Below, one piece after another: positions 35,550 through 50,565 of a DNA stretch of 56,164 nucleotides. The position numbers and the translations under genes are program-made. This DNA is from Bradyrhizobium hipponense (GTDB lineage Bacteria; Pseudomonadota; Alphaproteobacteria; Rhizobiales; Xanthobacteraceae), in contig NZ_VSTH01000132.1 in assembly GCF_008123965.1 (NCBI RefSeq), forward strand, positions 1 to 56,164. The letters are read 5' to 3'. Each line of letters starts with the position of its first letter. The first letter of the stretch is position 1. The notes beneath the pieces are model-generated. The model saw only the letters and a list, made by a program, of their open reading frames with translations, made no database searches and was not told the origin of the DNA.

Positions 35550-36515
35550 AGACATCCTCGACCATCCTCGTGGGAATCGTCACGGCCGCGCTCGGCGCCT
35601 ACGGCTATGCGATGCTGGCGCCGGCCCGCGTTGCGCCATCCGAACATGCCGCAGACAACAAGCCGGAGAAGCCGAACGACCATGTCGAGCAGGACGAGCA
35701 CGGCGCCGATCGCATCCGCATCTCCGACGTCAAGCTTGCCGCCGCGGGCGTGATGCTGGCGGAGGCCGCCAGCGCCACGCTGACCGACACGCTCGCCTTC
35801 AACGGCATTCTGCGCGCCAACCAGGAAGCCGTGGTGCAAGTGACGCCGCGCTTTCCCGGCGTCGTCAAATCGATCCTGAAGCGGATCGGCGACAAGGTCG
35901 GCAAGGACGATTTGCTGGCTTCCATCGAGAGCAACCAGAGCCTCACGATCTACGAGCTCAAGGCGCCGATCGGCGGCACCATCATCGAGCGGCAGGTCTC
36001 GCTCGGCGAATATGCCTCCGAGCAGAAGCCGGCCTTCGTCGTCGCCGATCTCTCCAGTATCTGGGTCGACCTCTCGATCTATCGCCAGGACCTCAGGCGG
36101 GTTCGCCTTGGCGACCAGGTGCTGATCGATCCCGACGACGGCCGCGGCGAAATCCCGGGCACGATCTCCTATATGGCCCCGATCGGCGCGAGCGAGACCC
36201 AGACCGCGCTCGCCCGCGTCGTGCTGCCCAACCCGGATGGCCGGCTGCGTCCCGGCCTGTTCGTCACGGCGCGGCTGATCCTGGCCGCCCGCGACGTCGC
36301 CGTTGCCGTCCGCAAGAGCGCGATCCAAACGCTGGAGAACAGGACCATCGTGTTCGTCCGCGAGGACGGCGACAAGATCGAGGCGCGTCAGGTCGAGCTC
36401 GGCGATTCCGACCCGAAATTCGTGGAGGTCCGTGCAGGGTTATCGGCCGGCGAGCGCTACGTCGCCGAGAACAGTTTTGTGGTCAAGGCCGAGATGGGCA
36501 AGGGAGACGCCGATC

Positions 36516-36523
<8 letters not shown>
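35546..36523 (+). CDS. czcB: Periplasmic adaptor (membrane fusion) subunit, CzcB family
   Basis: Bridges CzcA and CzcC, 325 residues. An N-terminal membrane anchor is followed by a charged stretch with His (KPEKPNDHVEQDEHGADRI), the biotinyl-lipoyl-like pair VTPRFPGVVKSILKRIGDKV and LKAPIGGTIIERQVSLGEYA, and a barrel-sandwich end (VAVRKSAIQTLENRTIVFVR). Overlaps both neighbours, so translation is coupled. Confidence 0.93.
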
Positions 36524-39728
<3,205 letters not shown>

Positions 39729-39730
39729 AT

Positions 39731-40720
39731 TTGGGCGGGCACGACCATCACGGTCACCACCACGATGATCACCGCGGCCACGCGCACGGTCATGATCACG
39801 GCCGCAGCCATGTACATGGTCTTGGTCATGCGCATGTCCACGCGCCCGCCAATTTCGGCAAGGCGTTTGCGATCGGCATTTCGCTCAACACCGCGCTGGT
39901 CGTGGCCGAGGCGGTCTACGGCTATATCGGCAACTCCACCGCGCTGCTGGCCGATGCCGGCCATAACCTTTCCGACGTGCTCGGCCTGGTCGTGGCCTGG
40001 GGCGCATCGATCGCGGCCCGGCGCGCGCCGAGCGGCCGCTTCACCTATGGCCTGCGCGCCTCGACCATCCTGGCGGCGCTTGCGAACGCGGTGTTCCTGC
40101 TGGTCGCCACGGGCGCGATCGGCTGGGAGGCGATTTTGCGCCTGCGCGAGCCGGAGCCGGTCGCGGGCGTCACCGTGATGGTGGTCGCCGGCATCGGCAT
40201 CCTCGTCAACGGATTCACCGCGATGCTGTTCGCGCGCGGACGCAAGGACGACATCAACATCGAGGGCGCCTACCTGCACATGGCAGCCGACGCCGCGGTC
40301 TCGCTCGGCGTCGTGGTCTCGGCGGCGCTGATCATCTGGACCGGATGGCTCTGGCTCGATCCCGTCACCAGCCTCGTGATCTGCGCCACCATCCTCTGGA
40401 GCACGACCAGCCTGCTGCGCGGCTCCATCGCCATGTCGATGGCGGCAGCGCCGAAGGGCACCGACCTCGAGGCGATCAAAGCGTTTCTGCTGGCACGGCC
40501 CGGAGTCGCCGGGATCCACGATCTCCACGTCTGGCCGATCTCGACTACCGAGACCGCGCTGACCTGCCATCTCGTCGTGCCCGCCGGCACCACTGGCGAC
40601 GCGTTCCTGATGGAGACCGCGCAACTGCTGAAAGCATCGTTCCGCATCGGCCACACCACGCTTCAGGTCGAGACGCATCCCGACAGCGGCTGCGCGCTGG
40701 CGCCGGATGATGTGGTGTGA
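39731..40720 (+). CDS. Cation diffusion facilitator (CzcD/ZitB-like zinc transporter)
   Basis: 329 residues, six helices. It begins with a run of 16 histidines in 37 residues (GGHDHHGHHHDDHRGHAHG), a cytoplasmic metal buffer typical of CDF proteins. Metal-site motifs TALLADAGHNLSDVLGL (helix 2) and AYLHMAADAAVSLGVV (helix 5) are intact, and the C-terminal domain has IHDLHVWPISTTETALTCH. A TTG start with GGGGAG seven nt upstream is used; there is no ATG before the membrane part. It follows czcA by 2 nt and completes the resistance cluster. Confidence 0.92.
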   Translation: MGGHDHHGHHHDDHRGHAHGHDHGRSHVHGLGHAHVHAPANFGKAFAIGISLNTALVVAEAVYGYIGNSTALLADAGHNLSDVLGLVVAWGASIAARRAPSGRFTYGLRASTILAALANAVFLLVATGAIGWEAILRLREPEPVAGVTVMVVAGIGILVNGFTAMLFARGRKDDINIEGAYLHMAADAAVSLGVVVSAALIIWTGWLWLDPVTSLVICATILWSTTSLLRGSIAMSMAAAPKGTDLEAIKAFLLARPGVAGIHDLHVWPISTTETALTCHLVVPAGTTGDAFLMETAQLLKASFRIGHTTLQVETHPDSGCALAPDDVV

Positions 40721-40746
40721 GGGGCGCTCACTTGCAGCCCCAATTT

Positions 40747-40895
40747 GGTGTCGTCCCGGACAAGCGCGCCCAAAGCGCGCGTAGATCCGGGATCCATAGC
40801 CACAGGGAGTGGTTTGGCGAAGACTCGGAGTTGCCAGCTTCGCACCACAACCACTCCCTGTGGTTATGGGTCCCGGCCTTCGCCGGGACGACACC
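40747..40895. repeat. Long palindromic repeat (family D)
   Basis: GGTGTCGTCCCGG (40747-40759) is inverted as CCGGGACGACACC (40883-40895). Inside, CCATAGCCACAGGGAGTGGTT is inverted as AACCACTCCCTGTGG near 40847. It fills the gap between the convergent CDF and methyltransferase genes and could end both transcripts. The same kind of element is widespread in Bradyrhizobium, as recalled. Confidence 0.7.
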
Positions 40896-40943
40896 GAATG
40901 TGTGGCGCCAGATTACGGCCTACGGTCGCCCGAACACGCCTCC

Positions 40944-41804
40944 CTACGCCGCCTTCGCCGTCACGATCCAGATCGCGCCCTGCAACGCAACGCTCTGCCC
41001 CTTCAGGAACGGAGCGAGCGCCTCGCGGATCGAGGCTTTTGCGGCTTCATAGGTCTCCGGCGGATGGCCCTGGAGGGCGCGGCTGGCGGGGCCGATCTGA
41101 AGCGAGCCGTCCACGGCGGCATCCAGTCCGCCGCCAATCGCAACGTCCATGGCGAGATTGTGCGGCTCCATCGCCACGTCGACGAAGCCAGCGCCTTTCA
41201 GGATCTGCATCACGCGCTCTTCCGCGGCGAAGGCGAACGGGCCCGGCTCCTCCGGCCCGACCGGCGGCATCTTCGGCACGTGCTTGTAGACCGCCATCAG
41301 CGGCGTCATCATCCACGGGTTTTCCTTTGGCTCGCGCCAGCAGGCAAACGCCAGCCGTCCCGACGGTTTCAGCGCGCGATGCAGATTGGTGAAGGACGCA
41401 ATCGGATCGGCGAAAAACATCACGCCGAAGCGCGACGCCAGCAGGTCGAAGCTGGCCGGCTCGAACGGATAAACCGTCGCATCCGCCAGCACGAAATCGA
41501 GCGGCAGACTTTTCGGCGCCAGCGCGCGCGCCTGCGACAGCATCGGGTCGGAGACGTCGAGGCCAAGCGCAAAACCGTTCGGCGCCACCGCTTTCGCGAA
41601 CGCGACGGTCGTAGCACCCGAGCCGCAGCCGACATCGACCACGCGCTCGCCCGGCTTCGGCTTGGCGCGGCTGATCAAGACATCCGCGATCGGTCCGAGC
41701 AGCGTCTCCTGCACCGCATGACGATCGGCCCAGCGCTGCCCGCTTGGCCCGTTCCAGTAGGCGATCTGGTCGGCATTCGGTTCGTGGCCGGTAGCGCTGC
41801 CCAT
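40944..41804 (-). CDS. Class I SAM-dependent methyltransferase
   Basis: 286 residues. SAM motif I is VVDVGCGSGATTVAFA (about residues 56-71), with an acidic GLDVSDPML and DFVLADATVYPF as motifs II and III and FDLLASRFGVMFF as post-III. The N-terminus AYWNGPSGQRWADR is typical of a widespread proteobacterial family annotated as class I methyltransferases near regulators. Substrate unknown. Not obviously part of an operon. Confidence 0.88.
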   Translation of the reverse strand: MGSATGHEPNADQIAYWNGPSGQRWADRHAVQETLLGPIADVLISRAKPKPGERVVDVGCGSGATTVAFAKAVAPNGFALGLDVSDPMLSQARALAPKSLPLDFVLADATVYPFEPASFDLLASRFGVMFFADPIASFTNLHRALKPSGRLAFACWREPKENPWMMTPLMAVYKHVPKMPPVGPEEPGPFAFAAEERVMQILKGAGFVDVAMEPHNLAMDVAIGGGLDAAVDGSLQIGPASRALQGHPPETYEAAKASIREALAPFLKGQSVALQGAIWIVTAKAA

Positions 41805-42029
41805 TATTCCTCTCCAATATTGTCAAGACGACATGTCGTGTGACTGCATCCCGCCCGGTTCATCGCATCGACTTCAGAGCAAGGCCGGCAGATGAGGGAA
41901 CATCACCAGAGCCGCCGCGGCGCGTGCGCATTGCAGCCGCATTGGTTTCACCGAACGGCCACATCAGAATCAGACGCCAACCAGATTTGGTCGATAGTTT
42001 TCCCATTCCTCAAACCGGAAAGGAAAGGC

Positions 42030-42392
42030 ATGACCATGCGCAGCTTCACGGCATCCGTCATCGTTGCAGCTCTCTCCCTCGGAACGCCGGCTCTGGTGCA
42101 GGCACAGCGAGCACCTTCGCAACCCGGCGCCGAGTCTCAGTCCGATCAGTCCAAGACAGTGATACGGAGCATAGAGGTCGTCGATGTCAAGGAATTGCAG
42201 CCGGCAGTGCGCGCCAAAGTCGATGAAATCGTGGCGCATACAAGCGACGAAGACATACAGACGCTTCGGAAGTCTATCGACGCCACGCCGCAGGCAGCCT
42301 CTGTCCTCAAGGCCAAGGGCTTGAATTCGTCGCAAGTCGTCGCGATCAACATCGCCGACGGCGTCCTGACGATGTTCACCAAGACCGCCTGA
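42030..42392 (+). CDS. Exported small hypothetical protein
   Basis: 120 residues. Cleavable signal peptide (MRSFTASVIVAALSLGTPAL) ending at VQAQ. The mature part is charged and predicted mostly helical, with KELQPAVRAKVDEIVAHTS and QTLRKSIDATPQAASVLKAK. GGAAAGG precedes ATG 42030. No family recognised. It is not linked to the methyltransferase or the tRNA-Val gene by operon spacing. Confidence 0.7.
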   Translation: MTMRSFTASVIVAALSLGTPALVQAQRAPSQPGAESQSDQSKTVIRSIEVVDVKELQPAVRAKVDEIVAHTSDEDIQTLRKSIDATPQAASVLKAKGLNSSQVVAINIADGVLTMFTKTA

Positions 42393-42511
42393 GACCAGGC
42401 GGGAAGGCTCGTCGAAATGCTGCGGCGGCGGGGGCACGATCGTCGCCTCCTGGTCGCGAAGGGCGTCGAGAATGATTCTGATCCGATGACGGATTTACAC
42501 TGCAAGAAATG

Positions 42512-42540
42512 CCCTGCAGCGGGATCTGCTGCGGGGTTTC
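42512..42540 (+). terminator. Possible terminator in the gap before tRNA-Val
   Basis: CCCTGCAGC (42512-42520) can pair with GCTGCGGGG (42528-42536), one mismatch, followed by TTTC. It lies about 120 nt after the exported-protein gene. Apart from it, 42393-42698 shows no coding frame of merit and no other named signal; the tRNA-Val promoter should be in its last 60 nt. Confidence 0.4.
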
Positions 42541-42698
42541 TCGTGCGACGCCAGCGGTCAAATGCTCACAGCATTGGCCAAGGGTCCGCTGCCAAAATTC
42601 CGTCGGAAACCTGCCCCGCGCCCAATTGCCTGGGGCCGAACTACGACGCGTACGGCCCCTTGCTCCAACACCCGCCGCGGGGCTAAAGAGACGCTGTG

Positions 42699-42775
42699 GG
42701 GCGGTTAGCTCAGCTGGTTAGAGCATCTCGTTTACACCGAGAGGGTCCGCGGTTCGAATCCGTGACCGCCCACCA
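42699..42775 (+). tRNA. tRNA-Val (TAC)
   Basis: 77 nt with encoded CCA. Acceptor GGGCGGT pairs with ACCGCCC, D arm AGCTCAGCTGGTTAGAGC, anticodon stem CTCGTTTACACCGAG with anticodon TAC, T arm GGTTCGAATCC. A minus-strand frame that covers it reads as an antisense tRNA translation and is not a gene. Confidence 0.97.
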
Positions 42776-42776
42776 G

Positions 42777-42862
42777 CCTTCGCTCGCTTCGCGAGCTACG
42801 GCTCGGCAAGCCACACGAAGCGGGCGAAGGCGCGCCGAAGTCGTATAGGCGAAGGCGGGCTC
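42777..42862. repeat. GC-rich repeat-like sequence directly after tRNA-Val
   Basis: A hairpin GCTCGC-TTC-GCGAGC (42782-42796) is followed by repeated GAAGCGGGCGAAGG and AGGCGAAGGCGGGC units. Such sequence follows tRNA genes in several Bradyrhizobium genomes, as recalled. It may be the tRNA terminator or the scar of an integrated element. No second copy of the tRNA end was found in the window. Confidence 0.35.
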
Positions 42863-42894
42863 CTCAATATGAGCAGTGTCTCTACAAGCCCGGC

Positions 42895-43299
42895 TCAATC
42901 CTGCGGCCGGCCCGGCAGCAGCGGCACCGCATCGATCCACACAGCGGCCGACTGGCACCAGATCTGGCGGCTCGGCCGCAACGCGTCGCGCTGGCGGATG
43001 CTGCCCCAGCGGATGCCCCAATCGTCGGCCTGGTCGCCCTCGCCGCTGGTGAACAGTGGGGAACCGCAGTCGGCGCAGAAGTGCTGGAGGCGCATGCGGC
43101 CGTTGTCGCCGCGCTTGCCGTAGATCTTTGGCTTGCCGCCCGTAAGCCGGATTGCGGCACCGGAACAGACCGCCGTGACGCGGAACGGCGATCCGGTCAG
43201 GGTCTGGCAATCGGTGCAATGGCAGACCGAGACGGCCTCCGGATCGATCTCGGCCTCATAGGTGATCTGGCCGCAATGGCATTGCCCGTCGATCTGCAT
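42895..43299 (-). CDS. GFA-family (glutathione-dependent formaldehyde-activating-like) zinc protein
   Basis: 134 residues from ATG 43299, which has GGAGG eight nt upstream; an ATG two codons earlier sits too near that site. The zinc motifs are QCHCGQITYE, VCHCTDCQTLTGSPF and HFCADCGSPLF, as in the GFA/CENP-V fold. Members are often annotated as formaldehyde-activating, but most have no proven activity. It follows the lon terminator on the same strand. Confidence 0.88.
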   Translation of the reverse strand: MQIDGQCHCGQITYEAEIDPEAVSVCHCTDCQTLTGSPFRVTAVCSGAAIRLTGGKPKIYGKRGDNGRMRLQHFCADCGSPLFTSGEGDQADDWGIRWGSIRQRDALRPSRQIWCQSAAVWIDAVPLLPGRPQD

Positions 43300-43330
43300 C
43301 ACCATGTCCTCCAGAGAACGGCTCCCACAA

Positions 43331-43358
43331 CAAAAAAACGGCGCCCGAAGGCGCCGTT
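43331..43358 (-). terminator. Rho-independent terminator of lon
   Basis: In the minus-strand direction AACGGCGCC (43358-43350), loop TTCG and GGCGCCGTT (43345-43337) form a perfect 9-bp stem followed by a T-run (seven A on the plus strand, 43332-43338). It sits between the lon stop and the GFA gene. Confidence 0.85.
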
Positions 43359-43375
43359 TTATCATCTTATGGAGC

Positions 43376-45799
<2,424 letters not shown>

Positions 45800-46127
45800 G
45801 GCCTTTTCCTTTTGCTTTGCCCCCTTGCACGCAGCCCGCCATGCTCATGCGCAACCGCCACAAGGTGCCGAGGTGATCGGCAAAACCGGTCGGTCCTTCG
45901 CAGGGTCGGACCGGGCTCTGCCGGATCGGAACTGAGGCGAATCTTGAAGAAAATTCTTACTCGCCGCCGACATTAGGTGGCTATCGACCCGGGGGGTGTC
46001 AAGTCATCGAAAGACGCACGCCATCAGGCGCTTACGCACGCGGACAAGCGACGCAACACCGGCTGCGGAGATACGTTCCGCAGCCGTCATTTCTGACAGG
46101 ACGATTAGAGCTCCCAGCGCCCTCGGT
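45800..46127. other. lon-clpX intergenic region
   Basis: 328 nt with no coding frame of merit. In the minus direction it holds the lon promoter and leader (a TTGACA at 46002-45997 and CCTAAT at 45977-45972, spacing 19, uncertain) and, near 46061-46138, two hairpins belonging to the end of clpX. Confidence 0.55.
46061..46085 (-). terminator. Probable clpX terminator hairpin
   Basis: GGCTGCGGA (46061-46069) and TCCGCAGCC (46077-46085) form a perfect 9-bp stem about 45 nt after the clpX stop. There is no U-tract. A second inverted repeat, CCAGCGCC/GGCGCTGG (46114-46121 and 46131-46138), straddles the clpX stop codon itself. Confidence 0.5.
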
Positions 46128-47399
<1,272 letters not shown>

Positions 47400-47871
47400 T
47401 CATGTCTCCGTCCGCGGTTCGATCCCGTCCGCTCGATCGCTCTATTCCGGCACGACAGCCGGTACAGACCATCAAATAGAGCAAATTCCGTACCAAAAAA
47501 GACCCTATGCGCAACATCCCGTGCGAATCACGGTCACTCGATTCTCCGCGATCATAGCCGCTCAATCGTAGCCAACCATGCTGTCACCCGACTATCAAGA
47601 ATTCGCTAATCGGGGAGCCGCTGGCTACCCGTGACAATACCGTGATTTCACGTCTTGGCACGGGCCAAGTGATCGAAATCACCCCGGCGTTGCTGGATTG
47701 CCACGAAAAACAAGCACGAAAGCGGAACTTTCCGCCTGCCGCGGGGCGCAAAGGCGCTCTTTTGCGCCCGTGCGAAGTGTGCCGTTAACGCCAACGGCGC
47801 TCCGACGATCCCGCAATCCCAACACGTATTCCAAGGATCTTCCAAGGATCGATATTGCAGCCCCGACAGTG
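47400..47871. other. clpX-clpP intergenic region
   Basis: 472 nt, unusually long for this pair. No convincing gene on either strand. It contains the clpP downstream hairpin (47744-47769), a small GCGGAA-TTCCGC stem beside it, a direct repeat of CCAAGGATC at about 47830-47850, and in the 200 nt nearest 47400 the clpX promoter region, which is relatively A+T-rich. Confidence 0.5.
47744..47769 (-). terminator. Probable clpP terminator hairpin
   Basis: GGGCGCAAA (47744-47752) and TTTGCGCCC (47761-47769) form a perfect 9-bp stem with an 8-nt loop, about 100 nt after the clpP stop. No long U-tract follows, so termination or 3'-end protection are both possible. Confidence 0.45.
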
Positions 47872-48507
47872 TTACGGGGCCTTCGTGCCCGCCGGCTCCT
47901 CGGCGCGCTTGTCGATGACCTTGTCGACCAGGCCGAACTCCTTGGCGTCGGACGCGGTGAGGAACTTGTCGCGTTCCAGCGCATCCTCGATCGCCTTGTA
48001 GGTCTGGCCGGTGTGTTTCACGTAGATCTCGTTGAGCCGCTTCTTCAGGTTCAGGATTTCCTGGGCGTGCAGCATGATGTCGGTGGCCTGGCCCTGGAAA
48101 CCGCCGGAGGGCTGATGCACCATGATACGCGCGTTCGGCAGCGAGAAGCGCATGTCCTTCTCGCCGGCGGCGAGCAGCAGCGAGCCCATCGAGGCGGCCT
48201 GGCCCGTGCACAACGTCGAGACCGGGGGGCGGATGAACTGGATGGTGTCGTAGATCGCAAGGCCCGACGTCACCACGCCGCCCGGCGAGTTGATGTACAT
48301 CGAGATTTCCTTCTTCGGATTTTCCGCCTCAAGGAACAGGAGCTGCGCGACCACCAGCGTCGACATGCCGTCCTCGACCGGCCCGGTCAGGAAAATGATG
48401 CGCTCCTTCAAAAGGCGCGAGAAAATGTCGTAGGCGCGCTCGCCACGGTTGGTCTGCTCGACCACCATGGGCACGAGGTTCATGTAGGTTTCAACCGGAT
48501 CGCGCAT
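47872..48507 (-). CDS. clpP: ATP-dependent Clp protease proteolytic subunit ClpP
   Basis: Serine peptidase that forms the tetradecameric chamber, 211 residues. Catalytic Ser in GQAASMGSLLLAAG at residue 106, His in IMVHQPSGGFQGQ, and Asp in ERDKFLTASDAKEFGLVDKV. The propeptide is short (MRDPVETYMNLVPMVVEQTN). Both the hydrophobic pocket for ClpX and the RGERAYDI segment are typical. Spaced far from clpX (472 nt), so the two genes probably have separate promoters. Confidence 0.97.
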   Translation of the reverse strand: MRDPVETYMNLVPMVVEQTNRGERAYDIFSRLLKERIIFLTGPVEDGMSTLVVAQLLFLEAENPKKEISMYINSPGGVVTSGLAIYDTIQFIRPPVSTLCTGQAASMGSLLLAAGEKDMRFSLPNARIMVHQPSGGFQGQATDIMLHAQEILNLKKRLNEIYVKHTGQTYKAIEDALERDKFLTASDAKEFGLVDKVIDKRAEEPAGTKAP

Positions 48508-48763
48508 GAGTCACCTAGGTTTTTCGGACGCGGACGTCGCCACTCTTGGCTGCCAGTTTCCTGGCTGGATTTGCCTGAAGGCCGACGGACATCCCGTGAT
48601 GCAGGAACTTTGGTAGAGGGTAAGCCACAGATATAGCCCAATTCGCGCCAGACAAGTGCGGAGCGCATTAAGGCTTAATCGTCGCGGCAGTTGAAGCTGA
48701 TTCGCGCAAAGAGGCCCAGCCGGCCACCTGGCTAGTTGGGCCTGTTACGCAGATCATCCTTAA

Positions 48764-48783
48764 CAGAAGGCGTTCTCAACGCC
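48764..48783 (-). terminator. Terminator of tig
   Basis: In the minus direction GGCGTT-GAG-AACGCC (48783-48769) is a 6-bp stem right after the tig stop, followed by TTCTGTTAAGG. Short but well placed. Confidence 0.5.
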
Positions 48784-48784
48784 C

Positions 48785-50146
48785 TCAGGCGGCGGTCTTT
48801 TCCGCTTCGTCGTCCTTGTAAAGGTCCTCGCGCGAGACCTTCTTCTCGGTCACGTTGGCGAGTTCGAGGATGAAGTCGACGACCTTGTCCTCATAGATCG
48901 GTGCACGAAGCTGGGCCAACGCTTGGGCGTTGCTGCGGTAATAATCCCAGACTTCCTTCTCGCGGCCCGGCATCGAGCGCGCCCGCTCGATCACGGCGCG
49001 ACCGACCTCGTCGTCGGTCACGGTGATCTTGTTCTTCTCGCCGATCTCCGACAGCACCAGGCCGAGCCGCACGCGGCGGTCGGCGATCTTGCGGTACTCT
49101 TCCTTGGCGGCATCTTCAGTGGTGTCCTCGTCGGCAAAGGTCTTGCCGGCGGAGTCCATCTCGGCCTTGACCGAGTTCCACATCAGATTGAACTCTTCGT
49201 CGACGAGCGAGGGCGGCGCCTCGAAGCGATGCGCCTCGTCGAGCTTATCGAGCAGCGCGCGCTTGACGCGCTGGCGCGTCGCGGTCGCGAACTCCGCAAC
49301 CAGCCGCTCGCGCGCAGCTTCCTTGAGCTTGTCGAGCGATTCCAGGCCGAGCGCCTTGGCGAACTCGTCGTCGATCGCGATGTCCTGCGGCGCCTCGATC
49401 AGCGTCGCGGTGGTCTCGAACTCGGCCGGCTGGCCGGCCAGCTTGTCGTTCATGTAGTTCTTCGGGAACGCGACCTTCAGCGTGCGGGTCTCGCCCGCGC
49501 CGATTCCGGTCAGCTGCTCCTCGAAGCCGGGAATGAAGGTGTTGGAGCCGATCGCGACCTGGATGCCCTCGCCGGCGCCGCCCTCGAAGGCCTCGCCGTT
49601 GATGGTGCCCTTGAAGCTGATGGTGACGCGGTCGCCGGATTCGGCCTTCGCGCCCTCGGCCTTCGCGGCGTAGCCGCGGTTCGAATCGGCGATGCGCTTG
49701 ATCGCCTCGTCGACATCCGTGTCGGAGACTTCAGCAACCGGCTTCTCGACCTGGAACGACTTGAAGTCGGCGAGCGCGATCGCCGGCACCACTTCGATCG
49801 CGACGGTGTAGGTCAGGTCGGACTTGCCCGACAGCAGCTCCTCCACCTCGGCCTGCTCGGTCGGCATCGTGATCTTCGGCTCGGTTGCGAGGCGGAAGCC
49901 GCGCTCGGAGAAGAGCTGCGTGTTAGTGTCGCGGATGGTCTGGTCGATGGTCTCGGCCATCACCGAACGGCCATAGACCTTCTTCAGGTGATTGACCGGC
50001 ACCTTGCCGGGACGGAAGCCGTTGAGGCGAACCTTGTCCTTGAGATCGACGAGCTTGGCGCCGGCCTTGGCGTCAAGATCAGACGCCGGAACGCTGATCT
50101 TGAATTCGTGCTTCAAACCTTCCGAGACGGTTTCTGTGACCTGCAT
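48785..50146 (-). CDS. tig: Trigger factor (ribosome-bound chaperone and prolyl isomerase)
   Basis: 453 residues. The ribosome-docking loop is NGFRPGKVPVNHLKKVYG in the N-terminal domain; the FKBP-type PPIase domain begins about residue 160 with SGDRVTISFKGTINGEAF and QVAIGSNTFIPGFEEQLTG; the C-terminal helical arms follow and end acidic (DDEAEKTAA). ATG 50146 (MQVTETVSEG) is chosen; a frame open to 50359 crosses into tRNA-Leu. It is first of the tig-clpP-clpX-lon block. Confidence 0.96.
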   Translation of the reverse strand: MQVTETVSEGLKHEFKISVPASDLDAKAGAKLVDLKDKVRLNGFRPGKVPVNHLKKVYGRSVMAETIDQTIRDTNTQLFSERGFRLATEPKITMPTEQAEVEELLSGKSDLTYTVAIEVVPAIALADFKSFQVEKPVAEVSDTDVDEAIKRIADSNRGYAAKAEGAKAESGDRVTISFKGTINGEAFEGGAGEGIQVAIGSNTFIPGFEEQLTGIGAGETRTLKVAFPKNYMNDKLAGQPAEFETTATLIEAPQDIAIDDEFAKALGLESLDKLKEAARERLVAEFATATRQRVKRALLDKLDEAHRFEAPPSLVDEEFNLMWNSVKAEMDSAGKTFADEDTTEDAAKEEYRKIADRRVRLGLVLSEIGEKNKITVTDDEVGRAVIERARSMPGREKEVWDYYRSNAQALAQLRAPIYEDKVVDFILELANVTEKKVSREDLYKDDEAEKTAA

Positions 50147-50327
50147 GGCGTCCAATCTTCTTCTCGTTCGGTCCCGGCACGTTGCGCGCCCGGACGCTGT
50201 CATCAATCGATCCAGCGCGCGAGGCCAATGCCCCTGCGCTAGTGGGTTCATCGGACCTGGCTCCTTGCGGAAAAACATCCGCGAGGAACAGCCCCCTTCA
50301 GTAATCCGTGCAAACGCTGAAAGCGCT

Positions 50328-50412
50328 TGGTGCGGGCGGAGGGACTCGAACCCCCACAACTTTCGTCACTGGAACCTAAATCCAGCGCGTCTACCAGTTC
50401 CGCCACGCCCGC
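50328..50412 (-). tRNA. tRNA-Leu (TAG)
   Basis: 85 nt including CCA. Read on the minus strand: acceptor GCGGGCG, D arm TGGCGGAACTGGTAGACGC, anticodon loop TTTAGGT with anticodon TAG, a long variable arm TGACGAAAGTTGTGG and T arm GGGTTCGAGTCCC. Class II shape. Lies upstream of tig, as in many alphaproteobacteria. Confidence 0.97.
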
Positions 50413-50565
50413 GAGAATTTGCATCAAGACCGGCCGCGATGCCGAGGGCGGCGGGCTTATAGCATGAGCCTGCCCGTTCGCAGCAAAAAAATGGCCGTGT
50501 CGACACCCACCTCAACTAGGCATGGCGGCTGGACTTATCCAGCGCAGCATGGTCCGGATCGTCGC

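Noticed and set aside
39765..40178. Plus-strand frame overlapping the CDF gene start
   Set aside because: Out of frame with the CDF protein, whose His-rich N-terminus and motifs are clear.
42710..43219. 169-codon minus-strand frame over tRNA-Val
   Set aside because: Ends as an antisense tRNA translation and overlaps the GFA gene in another frame.
45972..46003. TTGACA / CCTAAT as the lon promoter
   Set aside because: Spacing of 19 and weak -10; does not fit the sigma-32 or housekeeping consensus well enough to call.
47400..47440. GGTTCGATCCC resembling a tRNA T-arm
   Set aside because: No acceptor or anticodon stem around it.
47853..47874. GCCCCG-CGGGGC inverted repeat at the clpP stop
   Set aside because: Only 6 bp with a 9-nt loop and no U-tract; the longer hairpin at 47744-47769 is the better candidate.
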